Below, in pieces: positions 35,836-44,066 of a stretch of 64,000 nt of DNA (its first letter is position 1; each line of letters starts with the position of its first letter). The translations under genes were made by a program, and so were the position numbers. The notes beneath the pieces are model-generated. The model ran no database searches. It saw nothing but the letters and a program-made list of their open reading frames with translations, and was not told the DNA's origin. Source of the stretch: Thermosipho sp. (in: thermotogales) (GTDB lineage: Bacteria; Thermotogota; Thermotogae; Thermotogales; Fervidobacteriaceae); NCBI GenBank assembly GCA_017656335.1, contig JACDOA010000002.1:1-64000 (forward strand), in the 5' to 3' direction.

Positions 35836-37719
35836 TTAAATATCTATCTCCTTAACCTGCAACGCATGTCTAAAAATAAATTCTTTTCTACTGTCTGTAT
35901 CACTACCCATAAGCATTTCAAATAATTCATCTGCTTCTTCTGCGTCCTCAATAGCCACTTTCAGCAGTTTCCTTGTTTTTGGATCCATTGTTGTTTCCCA
36001 AAGCTGTTGAGGATTCATTTCTCCAAGACCTTTGTATCTCTGAATCTCATACTTTTTGTCACCAATTTGTTCTTTCAGCTGTTCTAATTCTTCATCGGAA
36101 AATAGATAATATGTTTTCCTATTTACTGTTAATTTATATAAAGGAGGTTGTGCTATATAAATCCTTCCTTCTTCTAATAATGCCTTCATATATCTAAAGA
36201 ATAATGTCAAAAGAAGTGTTCTAATGTGTGCTCCATCTACATCGGCATCTGTCATTATAATTATTTTTCCATATCTAAGCTTGGAAGTATCAAAATCATC
36301 CCCTATTCCTGTACCAAGAGCTGTTATAATATCTCTAACCTGTTCATTTTTTAAGAGTTTTAACCAGCTACTTTTTTCTACATTGAGTATTTTACCTCTC
36401 AAAGGAAGAATTGCTTGGAAATTTCTATCTCTTGCTTGCTTTGCAGATCCACCGGCTGAATCACCTTCAACAATAAAAAGTTCTGATTCGTCTAATTTTT
36501 TTGTTATACAATCAGCTAATTTCCCAGGTAAAGAAGAACTGCCAAAAGCACTTTTCCTTTTTACCATTTCTCTTGCATGTTTTGCTGCTTCTCTTGCTTT
36601 TTTAGCTTCCAAAGCTTTTTGAATAATTATCTTTAATGTGGTTTGATTTATTTCAAAATACTCTTTTAATTTTTCTCTAACAACTTTAGCAACAGCTTCT
36701 TGAATTTCCTCATTACCCAACTTTGATTTAGTTTGCCCTTCAAATTCGGGTGTTGATGTCATCAAAACACTGATGATAACTGTCATTCCTTCTCTAATGT
36801 CTTCCCCTCTTAACGATTCTTTCTTTAACTGTCCTGTTTCCTTTCCCAGCTCGTTTATTAATCTAGTAAAAGCTGTCTTAAACCCAGTAACGTGAGTGCC
36901 ACCTTCAACGGTTCTTATGTTATTAACAAAAGACACAATTTTCTCAAAATCTGAGTCAGTATATTGAAAAACTACTTCAATTCTGTTTGAATTGTATTCT
37001 CCAGATATATAAATGGGTTCATGAAGGGTTCTAGTACCTTTGTTTATAAATGCTATAAATTCCTTTAATCCTCCAGTGTAATGAAAAGTTTTTTCCGTAC
37101 CATCTCTTTCGTCTTTAAAAATAATAGTTACATTAGGATTTAGAAATGCAAGATCTCGAAGTCTAATTAAAATAACATCTGAATCAAAATCAGTTACTGA
37201 AAATATTTCAGGATCTGGCTTAAATCTAACGACTGTTCCGCTTTTCTTAGTACTGCCAATAATTTTTACATCAGTTACTGGTATTCCACGTTCATACTTC
37301 TGATAATAAATTTTACCATCTCTATGAACTTCAACTTCTAACCATTCTGAAAGAGCATTAACAACAGATGCACCAACACCGTGGAGCCCTCCACTAACTT
37401 TATAAGAATCTTTTGAAAATTTTCCTCCAGCATGTAAAGTAGTCATAACAACTTCTAAAGCACTTTTGCCAGTTTCAGGATGGATATCGACAGGAATACC
37501 CCTACCATTATCTTCAATTTCGGCGCTTCCATCTTTAAAAATCAAAACTTTAATAGTATCACAATAACCTTGTAATGCCTCATCTATACTATTATCTACA
37601 ATTTCGTAGATAAGATGATGCAAACCCGCTTTTCCTGTGGAACCAATATACATACCAGGTCTTTTTCTAACAGGTTCAAGCCCTTTTAAAACTTTTATTT
37701 GTTTTGCATTATAATCCAT
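35836..37719 (-). CDS. gyrB: DNA gyrase subunit B
   Basis: The 627-residue protein has a GHKL ATPase domain (EIVDNSIDEALQGYC, EDNGRGIPVDIHPETGKSALE, GGLHGVGASVVNALS), a transducer domain, and a TOPRIM domain with EGDSAGGSAKQARDR and the metal site TDADVDGAHIRTLL. With GyrA it adds negative supercoils to DNA. The length is typical of the short GyrB lacking the proteobacterial insert. It lies between a DUF721 gene and flgA; gyrA is not in the window. Confidence 0.96.
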   Translation of the reverse strand: MDYNAKQIKVLKGLEPVRKRPGMYIGSTGKAGLHHLIYEIVDNSIDEALQGYCDTIKVLIFKDGSAEIEDNGRGIPVDIHPETGKSALEVVMTTLHAGGKFSKDSYKVSGGLHGVGASVVNALSEWLEVEVHRDGKIYYQKYERGIPVTDVKIIGSTKKSGTVVRFKPDPEIFSVTDFDSDVILIRLRDLAFLNPNVTIIFKDERDGTEKTFHYTGGLKEFIAFINKGTRTLHEPIYISGEYNSNRIEVVFQYTDSDFEKIVSFVNNIRTVEGGTHVTGFKTAFTRLINELGKETGQLKKESLRGEDIREGMTVIISVLMTSTPEFEGQTKSKLGNEEIQEAVAKVVREKLKEYFEINQTTLKIIIQKALEAKKAREAAKHAREMVKRKSAFGSSSLPGKLADCITKKLDESELFIVEGDSAGGSAKQARDRNFQAILPLRGKILNVEKSSWLKLLKNEQVRDIITALGTGIGDDFDTSKLRYGKIIIMTDADVDGAHIRTLLLTLFFRYMKALLEEGRIYIAQPPLYKLTVNRKTYYLFSDEELEQLKEQIGDKKYEIQRYKGLGEMNPQQLWETTMDPKTRKLLKVAIEDAEEADELFEMLMGSDTDSRKEFIFRHALQVKEIDI

Positions 37720-37734
37720 TAAACTACCTCCTTG

Positions 37735-38022
37735 TTATCTTCTGAGCTTAATCAGAATTTTATTTACTGCATTAAAACCAATTCTTTTATTCAATTCCTC
37801 CCTGATTTTTTCTTTAAAAAAATTGAGCTCTGTAACATATATGTTGTCATCACATTCAATAAACACTGTACCATTAGAAAAACGACTTACTTTACAGTAT
37901 TCATTAAATGGCTTTCCAATTATATTTAAAAATTCATTCTTTGCTACCATGTTTACATACAGTCTTCTAAACATACTGTTCTTTTTTGCAAGTTCTTTAA
38001 AAACATCACTCAATTTTTGCAT
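37735..38022 (-). CDS. DUF721/DciA-like protein
   Basis: The 95-residue protein matches the DUF721 pattern: a helical start (MQKLSDVFKELAKKNSMFRR) and the strand pattern GTVFIECDDNIYVTELNFFKEKIREE. A C-terminal LNKRIG segment leads into an IKLRR end. DciA, in the same family, helps load the replicative helicase in many bacteria, and DUF721 genes often lie near gyrB or recF. I chose the ATG after GAGAGGTACA; a longer form would overlap the aminotransferase gene far more. The DciA role is inference from family and position. Confidence 0.72.
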   Translation of the reverse strand: MQKLSDVFKELAKKNSMFRRLYVNMVAKNEFLNIIGKPFNEYCKVSRFSNGTVFIECDDNIYVTELNFFKEKIREELNKRIGFNAVNKILIKLRR

Positions 38023-38728
38023 GAATGTACCTCTCAAATTCCTTGGATAATTTTGATGAAATTTCTTTAGAAAAGAAAAATTTTTTACCCAGACTATCAA
38101 CAGGAACAATTCCTCGACTGGTATGAGTCAAAAAAATTTCATCGGCATAAAATAATTCTTTTACTTCAACAATCCTTTCATCAACTTCATATCCATATTC
38201 TCTAAGCATTTCAATTACATATTTCCGGGTAATCCCTTCTAAAATACCAGATTCCAAAGATGGAGTTATTATTTTTCCATTTTTGATAATAAAGACATTT
38301 GAAAAACTACCCTCGCATACATGACCTTTATCACCTAAAAGAATGACATCATAATAACTTCCTTTATTCAATCTCGCAATATATAAGTCCGGTCTTCCAA
38401 TAGATTTCAAATTTGGGGGAACACTCAAAGGATCTGCATGTCTTACATGAGAAATATCTATATCCACAGAAATCAAAGGCTCATTTAAAAAATTTTCTCC
38501 TAGAGAAAATAATTTTAATGATCCATCCACAACTCCGAAAATTTTTACTCTATCGTAAGTATTATATTTCACTACATGTTTTTCAAATTCTTTAAAAGAA
38601 ACCTTTTCTTTTGAAACGTAAGAAAGAGAATTAAGAAACCTTTTATAATGCTCTTCTATTGCAAAAGGTATTTTATTATAAAACCTTATAGTTTCATAAA
38701 CAACAATACCTCTAGTAATTCTATTTAT
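38006..38728 (-). CDS. PLP-dependent class IV aminotransferase / aminodeoxychorismate lyase-like
   Basis: The 240-residue protein has the class IV fold: VYETIRFYNKIPFAIEEHYKRF near the start (split across ordinary sequence), the Lys region IARLNKGSYYDVILLGDKGHV, CEGSFSNVFIIKNGKIITP and SGILEGITRKYVIEML. Members act as branched-chain or D-amino-acid aminotransferases or as PabC lyase. The motifs do not settle which. The ATG overlaps the mtaB stop (ATGATAAATAG) and sits only two bases after GGAGG, so the exact start is uncertain. Confidence 0.82.
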   Translation of the reverse strand: MNRITRGIVVYETIRFYNKIPFAIEEHYKRFLNSLSYVSKEKVSFKEFEKHVVKYNTYDRVKIFGVVDGSLKLFSLGENFLNEPLISVDIDISHVRHADPLSVPPNLKSIGRPDLYIARLNKGSYYDVILLGDKGHVCEGSFSNVFIIKNGKIITPSLESGILEGITRKYVIEMLREYGYEVDERIVEVKELFYADEIFLTHTSRGIVPVDSLGKKFFFSKEISSKLSKEFERYIHAKIE

Positions 38729-40019
38729 CATATCCTCCAGAAACTTTTCGGTCTGCATTTGTTGAAATCACTCCTTCATCGGTTATTGCCTGGATAATAA
38801 CCGAATTAAAATCACCCAAGGCACCATAAGGAGTTTCATGTAATATGTAGTACTCATCATATCCGCTATATATGCCCTGCTTAACACCTTCAATTAACAC
38901 TTTTACATTTTTCCCCAAAAGCATTTTTTTATATTCTTTCGAAATTTTACGACTTACTTTTTCAAGTTCAACTATTCTATCTTTTTTTATATTACCTGGA
39001 ACCTTATTTTCAAAATTTGAAGCAGCCGTACCTTCCCTATCAGAATATCTAAAACCATGCACTTTTGAAAATTTTACTTCTCTAACTACTTTTAATGTTT
39101 CCTCAAAATCATTTTCGGTTTCGCCAGGAAAACCAACTATAACATCTGTTGTTATTGAAAAGGTAGGATCTATATTCCTTAGTTTTTCAACAACCTCGAA
39201 ATATTTTTTTTGATTATATCCTCTTTTCATTCTCTCCAGAATCTTTTCACTACCACTCTGAAGAGGGATATGTAAGTGATTACATATTTTTTCTTCATTT
39301 ACAATTACATTTATTAATTCGTCATTAATATCTTCAGGATTAATTGAACTAAGTCTAATTCTAAAATCTCCTTTTATTTTGGCTAATCTTTTCATTAGGT
39401 AGGGAAGATTATAACCTTCTCCAAATCCATACTTTCCAAGATTTAAACCAGTAATTACTATTTCACGATACTCTTTTTTTACCAATCTTATAACTTCATT
39501 CACAACAACATCAACAGGTTTACTTCTAATTTTCATTCCCCTTGCAAATCTAATTGCACAGTAGGTACAAACATTGTCACATCCGTCCTCAATTTTTACA
39601 AAGGCTCTTGTCCTTTCAGCCAAAGAAGAAGTAATAATTTCACCATCTATCTCATCATCTAACCAATACTTTGCATCTGCAAACACTCCCGTTTTATCAA
39701 TAAACAAATGAATATTCTTTTTTTCCTTGTTTCCTAAGATTAAATCTACACCTTCTTTTTTTAAATCTTCATGACCAATTTGAGAATAACAACCAACAGC
39801 AATTATTTTCGAATTAGGATATTTTTTTCTTAATTTTCTTATTTCTTGCCTTACTTTTCTTGCTGCCTCGGATGTTACAGCACAAGTATTTAGAACAAAT
39901 ATATCTGATTCAACTTCGCCATTTACAACTACATAACCAAAATTTTCGAGCTTTTCGGTCATAAGTTCGGTTTCATATTGGTTAAGTTTACAACCGTATG
40001 TAATAAAGCTAATTCTCAT
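38721..40019 (-). CDS. mtaB: tRNA t6A37 methylthiotransferase MtaB
   Basis: The 432-residue radical-SAM protein has an N-terminal UPF0004 domain (SFITYGCKLNQYETELM, NTCAVTSEAARKVR, AVGCYSQIG with three cluster cysteines). The radical SAM motif is CDNVCTYCAIRFARG, and a C-terminal TRAM-like segment follows. It adds a methylthio group to t6A37 in tRNAs reading ANN codons. The GCKLNQYE and VNTCAVT patterns favour MtaB over MiaB or RimO. It overlaps the CBS gene by four bases. Confidence 0.92.
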   Translation of the reverse strand: MRISFITYGCKLNQYETELMTEKLENFGYVVVNGEVESDIFVLNTCAVTSEAARKVRQEIRKLRKKYPNSKIIAVGCYSQIGHEDLKKEGVDLILGNKEKKNIHLFIDKTGVFADAKYWLDDEIDGEIITSSLAERTRAFVKIEDGCDNVCTYCAIRFARGMKIRSKPVDVVVNEVIRLVKKEYREIVITGLNLGKYGFGEGYNLPYLMKRLAKIKGDFRIRLSSINPEDINDELINVIVNEEKICNHLHIPLQSGSEKILERMKRGYNQKKYFEVVEKLRNIDPTFSITTDVIVGFPGETENDFEETLKVVREVKFSKVHGFRYSDREGTAASNFENKVPGNIKKDRIVELEKVSRKISKEYKKMLLGKNVKVLIEGVKQGIYSGYDEYYILHETPYGALGDFNSVIIQAITDEGVISTNADRKVSGGYDK

Positions 40020-40471
40020 TTAACAAGACTCTCCTCTCCAGAAACTGCTTCAAGTATCTTCATTCTTGTTAAAATCCCTAAAAGCTTTTCCTCATCATCT
40101 ACGACAGGCAAAATTTTTAAATTGTGCCTTATCATTAAATCAGCAGCATGCAAAAGAGGAGTTGATTCTTTAATAACTATAGCAGGTTTTGTCATTACTT
40201 CACTAACCGGTTTTTTAGAAATTTTTTTAAGATTTCTTACAAATTGATTCAAGTCCGGAATAAAAGAAGCCGATTGAAGTAAGGCAAAATAACTAGGAAG
40301 AGAGGCTCTTATAATATCATTCTCACTTATAAAGCCAACGACTTTATAATCTTCATTTATTACTGGAATCCCACTTACTTCCTGTCTTGATAAAATTTTT
40401 AACACTCTTGAAATTGCTTCATCTTCCAATACAGCTGTTATATCCCTTATATAAAAATCTTTTACTTTCAT
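40016..40471 (-). CDS. Two-CBS-domain protein
   Basis: The 151-residue protein is a tandem CBS (Bateman) module. The first repeat contains VSGIPVINEDYKVVGFISENDI and the second LKILPVVDDEEKLLGILTRMK. CBS pairs bind adenine nucleotides and usually act as sensors. No enzyme domain is attached. It lies between a PfkB sugar kinase and mtaB within a long minus-strand run, so it may report energy state to a neighbour; that is inference. Confidence 0.85.
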   Translation of the reverse strand: MKVKDFYIRDITAVLEDEAISRVLKILSRQEVSGIPVINEDYKVVGFISENDIIRASLPSYFALLQSASFIPDLNQFVRNLKKISKKPVSEVMTKPAIVIKESTPLLHAADLMIRHNLKILPVVDDEEKLLGILTRMKILEAVSGEESLVK

Positions 40472-40473
40472 TA

Positions 40474-41427
40474 TTATTCCACCCTTTCAATTTTGAATTT
40501 TTCCATAGCCTTTTCTATATCATCCAATTTAGGCGGAACCTTACTTCTATACCAAGTCTTTGCAAGCGCTGCTGCGTAGCCATATTTAGCAATTTCAATT
40601 AAATCATTGGTACTAAGGTATTTATAAACCATTGCAGCCATGTATGTATCACCAGTTCCAAGCAAATGTGCATGTTCAACTTCAATAGTTGGTCTAATAA
40701 ACCAAACACCCTCTTCAGTTACAATAATGTCATAATCTACTTTATAAGACAAAACAACCATTTTGACTCCATGCCTAATTGCCTCTTTTCCTGCTTCAAT
40801 ATAATCTTGCTCACTCTCCAATTTTTTTCCAAATAACTTTTTTTCACGTCGAAAATCCGGCTTTAAAACCAAAGGTGGAGAAATCTTTAAAGATTCTGAA
40901 ACAACTTCATCTTTTGCTTCCCAAAACACTATTTTTTTGTGTTTTTTAGCAATTCTTGTTAACTCACCATAAACACTATTTGGAACCCCTACAGGGATAC
41001 TTCCAGAAATTACTATCATACTAACGTTTGGTGAAATGAGTTCAAATCTTCTTAAAAAATGTTGAAGATCTTCCATAGGAATAACTGGTCCAGAAGAATT
41101 TATCTCAGTTAAAGTATGATTTTTTTCATCTATAATTGCTATATTTTCCCTTATTTCCTCTTCAATATGTACAAAATTTGTCGTAATAAGTGTACTGGTT
41201 TCTCTTAATTCCGAAAGTACAACATCTCCTAAATACCCTCCAATAAAACCTGAAACCACAGTTCTAATTCCAAAACTAGCTAAATCAACAGCCACGTTTA
41301 TTGCTTTACCTCCGGGGGTCATTCTAGAATTTTCAGACGATAATCTATGCAATTTATCAATTGTAAAATCACTAATATAAAATTCCCTGTCTAATGCAGG
41401 ATTCAAACACACTGTTAAAATTGACAA
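40474..41427 (-). CDS. PfkB-family sugar kinase, FruK/LacC-like
   Basis: The 317-residue ribokinase-fold protein begins ILTVCLNPALDREFYISDF, the signature of 1-phosphofructokinase and tagatose-6-phosphate kinase. GGKAINVAVDLASFG (substrate loop) and LLGTGDTYMAAMVYKYL (anion hole and catalytic Asp) follow. It should phosphorylate a fructose- or tagatose-phosphate with ATP. I chose the TTG start five bases after GCGAGGTGA. No PTS or fru regulator is beside it, so the substrate remains open. Confidence 0.85.
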   Translation of the reverse strand: MSILTVCLNPALDREFYISDFTIDKLHRLSSENSRMTPGGKAINVAVDLASFGIRTVVSGFIGGYLGDVVLSELRETSTLITTNFVHIEEEIRENIAIIDEKNHTLTEINSSGPVIPMEDLQHFLRRFELISPNVSMIVISGSIPVGVPNSVYGELTRIAKKHKKIVFWEAKDEVVSESLKISPPLVLKPDFRREKKLFGKKLESEQDYIEAGKEAIRHGVKMVVLSYKVDYDIIVTEEGVWFIRPTIEVEHAHLLGTGDTYMAAMVYKYLSTNDLIEIAKYGYAAALAKTWYRSKVPPKLDDIEKAMEKFKIERVE

Positions 41428-41431
41428 AATA

Positions 41432-42151
41432 TCACCTCGCAATTGTAAATTCTTCAGGTTCTCCCCTAAATTCAATTTTACCATTTTTCATGGAAATAAA
41501 CAAATCTGCAATTGGAAGGAAACGTTTAAAAAACCTGGTGGCAAGTATCAAAGATTTTTCTTCGGAAAGGATTTTTTTCTTTATTATGAGTGACAATTTT
41601 TGCAGATGATCATCATCTAAATGATCCAATATACAATCAAAAATTACAAGCTTACTATCTTTAAGATACGAAAGAAATAAAAGTATAGAAATTTTCTCAA
41701 GAACATATAAATTAGACAATTTCGTTTTGTACCCAACATCTAAACTCTTTAAAAGGCCAAAATCATCCAGAAGGGAAGAATACTCTTCAAATGGAAGGAA
41801 TTCATTTCCAATTGCAAGTTCAATAAGTTCCCCAAAAGTTAAATAATCCAACGCTTCAAAAAAATTTGTATCACTATAAAAAACCAAATTTCTCAGTTGC
41901 TTGATATCATATTCAAACAAATCTCCTTGATCTAAAAAAACTTTCCCATCATATTTTATTTCATCAAATATTTCTTCATTTAATCTTGCAAATGAACGAA
42001 GAAGTGCGGATTTACCGGAACCTCTAGGACCATAAAGAACCAAAGTATTACTTTCCTCTAAATCAAAAGTTACATTTTCAAATAACTTTACTTTATTAGC
42101 AAAGCCCGTAAAATTTTCAACTTCAAGAATTTTCTTTTTTTGGCTTTTCAT
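41432..42151 (-). CDS. Degenerate ABC-type ATPase domain protein
   Basis: The 239-residue protein has an ABC ATPase layout with an intact Walker A (LYGPRGSGKSALLRSF, about residue 35). Other motifs are altered: the signature LSGGQ is replaced by LSNLYVLEK, the catalytic Glu after Walker B is Cys (LVIFDCILDHLDD), and the switch His is Arg (LILATRFF). It may bind ATP but hydrolyse it poorly. No membrane partner is encoded nearby. It overlaps a small upstream gene by 29 bases and precedes the PfkB kinase. Confidence 0.8.
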   Translation of the reverse strand: MKSQKKKILEVENFTGFANKVKLFENVTFDLEESNTLVLYGPRGSGKSALLRSFARLNEEIFDEIKYDGKVFLDQGDLFEYDIKQLRNLVFYSDTNFFEALDYLTFGELIELAIGNEFLPFEEYSSLLDDFGLLKSLDVGYKTKLSNLYVLEKISILLFLSYLKDSKLVIFDCILDHLDDDHLQKLSLIIKKKILSEEKSLILATRFFKRFLPIADLFISMKNGKIEFRGEPEEFTIAR

Positions 42152-42266
42152 CCGTATTCACCATATCCTTTAGCCTGTTTTCCAATTCCTTTTTTGCTTC
42201 TTTATTACCCGAAGAAGATAACTTAATTAACTCAATTTGTGAAAGTATTTTTACTTTTTTTGCCAT
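42123..42266 (-). CDS. 47-residue basic helical protein, unknown
   Basis: This short frame opens at an ATG six bases after AGAGGTGG, a strong ribosome site. It encodes a Lys/Glu-rich, probably alpha-helical product starting MAKKVKILSQIELIKLSSSG, and its 3' end overlaps the ABC-type gene in another frame. It is the first gene of the long minus-strand run to flgI. I know no family. Overlap with the next gene and a good start site argue that it is real. Confidence 0.65.
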   Translation of the reverse strand: MAKKVKILSQIELIKLSSSGNKEAKKELENRLKDMVNTDEKPKKENS

Positions 42267-42478
42267 TAATTGCCACCTCTCTTATATCTTTCCAAGACTA
42301 TTTTACTCTTTTTTCTTTAAAAGTTTTTGTATTAAAAATTACACTTTAAAAAATTTGTTTACAAAATGTATAAAATAAATTTTTAGGAGTTATTGAAGAT
42401 ATCTAAAATATTTTTATTAGAAGGAATAACTAAAACGTCATATATATAAAATGTTTCATTTTAATATTTAAATCTACA

Positions 42479-42506
42479 TTGCAAAAAAATAAAGAAATGG
42501 TATAAT
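42479..42506 (+). promoter_or_regulatory. Promoter of the hemolysin III gene
   Basis: TTGCAA and TATAAT are separated by 16 bases, about 25 bases before the start codon. The remaining divergent gap (about 42267-42478) is AT-rich and shows no other convincing gene or RNA. Confidence 0.7.
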
Positions 42507-42531
42507 TAAACAAAATAAAAGGAGAAATAAT

Positions 42532-43167
42532 ATGAAAGACATTGAAAATAAAGAAACGTTCAAAAAAGGAGAAGAAATCGCAAATGCAATTACCCATGGA
42601 ATAGGAGTGTTATTAAGCATCAGTGCTATAGTTTTGTTGATAATTTTTACGTATAAAATTCCTTTAAAATTAATTAGTACCGTTATTTATTCTTCTACAC
42701 TCTTTCTTTTATACCTTTCCTCAACCTTGTATCACTCAATTACAAACAAAAAAGCAAAGAATTTATTTGAGATTTTTGATCATGCAAGCATTTATCTTCT
42801 TATCGCAGGAACTTATACACCATTTGCTCTTATAGTATTGAATGGAAAACTTGGTTGGTTTATCTTTTTTATTATATGGACTTTAGCTGTTCTTGGAATT
42901 ATTTACAAGATTTTTTTCGTGAAAAAATTTGTAGTTTTTTCCACACTCTTGTATATAGCTATGGGGTGGCTTGTTATTTTTGTTTTAAAACCCTTGAGCC
43001 AAAACCTTGATAGATTAGGCATGCTATTCCTCTTTGTAGGAGGAATTTTGTACACAGCTGGAACAGTATTCTATCTTTGGCGAAAAATTCCATATCATCA
43101 CGCTTTCTGGCATGTTTTTGTGCTTGCAGGAAGCATTTTCCATTTTTTTGCAATACTTTCAATCTAA
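42532..43167 (+). CDS. Hemolysin III / PAQR family membrane protein (TrhA-like)
   Basis: The 211-residue protein has seven predicted membrane helices and the PAQR metal-site residues. ANAITHGIG is in helix 1, SSTLYHS and FDHASIYLLIAGTYTPF lie in the second block, and a paired HAFWHVF...HFF is near the C terminus. Bacterial members influence membrane homeostasis; the hemolysin name is historical. The ATG follows AAAGGAG. It converges with the WecA-like gene and overlaps its end by nine bases. Confidence 0.9.
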   Translation: MKDIENKETFKKGEEIANAITHGIGVLLSISAIVLLIIFTYKIPLKLISTVIYSSTLFLLYLSSTLYHSITNKKAKNLFEIFDHASIYLLIAGTYTPFALIVLNGKLGWFIFFIIWTLAVLGIIYKIFFVKKFVVFSTLLYIAMGWLVIFVLKPLSQNLDRLGMLFLFVGGILYTAGTVFYLWRKIPYHHAFWHVFVLAGSIFHFFAILSI

Positions 43168-44016
43168 TTTTGGATAAAAAATCAAGAAAAACGTAAAAAT
43201 AATATAGAACAAGATACCCATCTGCCAATTAACTATTCTATAGAAAACTCCTAAAGAAAGTATAAGATAAATACCTGAAATTGTCCAGATAGTGTAAAGC
43301 ATTTTTCTTTTGTCCTTAGTTAATTTTAATAATTTCGCACTTAGAGAATATTTGAATTTTTTTAAAAAAAGAGGAATTGATTCCAGAAATATGGGAGTTA
43401 ATACAATTAAAGACGGGAAAATATGACTTAGTCCTCCCCTAGATGAGGAAAGAACAGAAATCACAATTACCCCACCTATTAAATAATTTCCAATTTCTCC
43501 AAGCTGTATTCTAGAAGGAGGAAAGTTATAAAATATAAAAGCAAAAAGGGATCCAAGTAAACACATCAATATCATTTTATCGTAAGTACTTGTAACAAAA
43601 AAATAAAATCCCAATCCTAAAATCATCGTTAATGAAGCACTTACACCATCAAAATTATCAACTTTCCTAAAAATTTCAATCAAAAAATAGCTAAAAAAGA
43701 CACCAATTGGGAGATAAAAAAGCCCAACGTATTTAAAATTAACAATCAAAAGGGAAAAAATCACAATTAAAAATTTTAATTTAAACGATTTTTGTTTCAA
43801 ATCTTCATATAGTCCTAACATTGCTAAAATAGTTAAAAAAGATTTCACGAATAAATCGAAGGGAGCTAAAAGAATTATAGAAACAAATAATCCCATTCCT
43901 CCAAGATAAGGTATACTTCTTTCTTTTTTCTCTAAAATGTTATATTTAATTGCCAATTTTCCAAAAAAAGGTATGGCAACAATTGAAATAGCAAAAGAAA
44001 TCACAAAATAAATCAT
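43159..44016 (-). CDS. WecA/MraY-family paralogue lacking catalytic motifs
   Basis: The 285-residue polytopic membrane protein is clearly related to the WecA-type enzyme at 2-3 kb, sharing IPYLGG, the LYxDxK block and the FYNFPPS segment. The motifs needed for catalysis are changed: GLYDDFK becomes GLYEDLK, NMMDGMDG becomes VDNFDGVSA, FMGDMGS becomes QLGEIGN, and the DRDHIYDKL loop is absent. The frame is intact and starts after GGAGG. It may be a pseudo-enzyme that regulates or partners the active transferase; that is inference. It follows the pullulanase terminator, so it has separate or read-through transcription. Confidence 0.82.
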   Translation of the reverse strand: MIYFVISFAISIVAIPFFGKLAIKYNILEKKERSIPYLGGMGLFVSIILLAPFDLFVKSFLTILAMLGLYEDLKQKSFKLKFLIVIFSLLIVNFKYVGLFYLPIGVFFSYFLIEIFRKVDNFDGVSASLTMILGLGFYFFVTSTYDKMILMCLLGSLFAFIFYNFPPSRIQLGEIGNYLIGGVIVISVLSSSRGGLSHIFPSLIVLTPIFLESIPLFLKKFKYSLSAKLLKLTKDKRKMLYTIWTISGIYLILSLGVFYRIVNWQMGILFYIIFTFFLIFYPKLD

Positions 44017-44030
44017 AACCGATCCTCCAA

Positions 44031-44062
44031 TTAAAAAGCCTGGTCTCGTTTGAGACCAGGCT
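44031..44062 (-). terminator. Terminator of the pullulanase gene
   Basis: An 11-bp stem (AGCCTGGTCTC/GAGACCAGGCT) with a four-base loop is followed on the minus strand by TTTTAA. It lies between the pullulanase stop and the next ribosome site. Confidence 0.9.
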
Positions 44063-44066
44063 AGTT

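Noticed and set aside
36224-36622. A 132-codon open frame on the plus strand opposite gyrB
   Set aside because: It lies wholly antisense to a highly conserved gene and has no plausible ribosome site or family.
42393-42449. An 18-codon TTG frame after AGGAG upstream of the hemolysin III gene, considered as a leader peptide
   Set aside because: The ribosome site is too close to the TTG, the promoter of the next gene lies downstream of it, and there is no attenuator hairpin.
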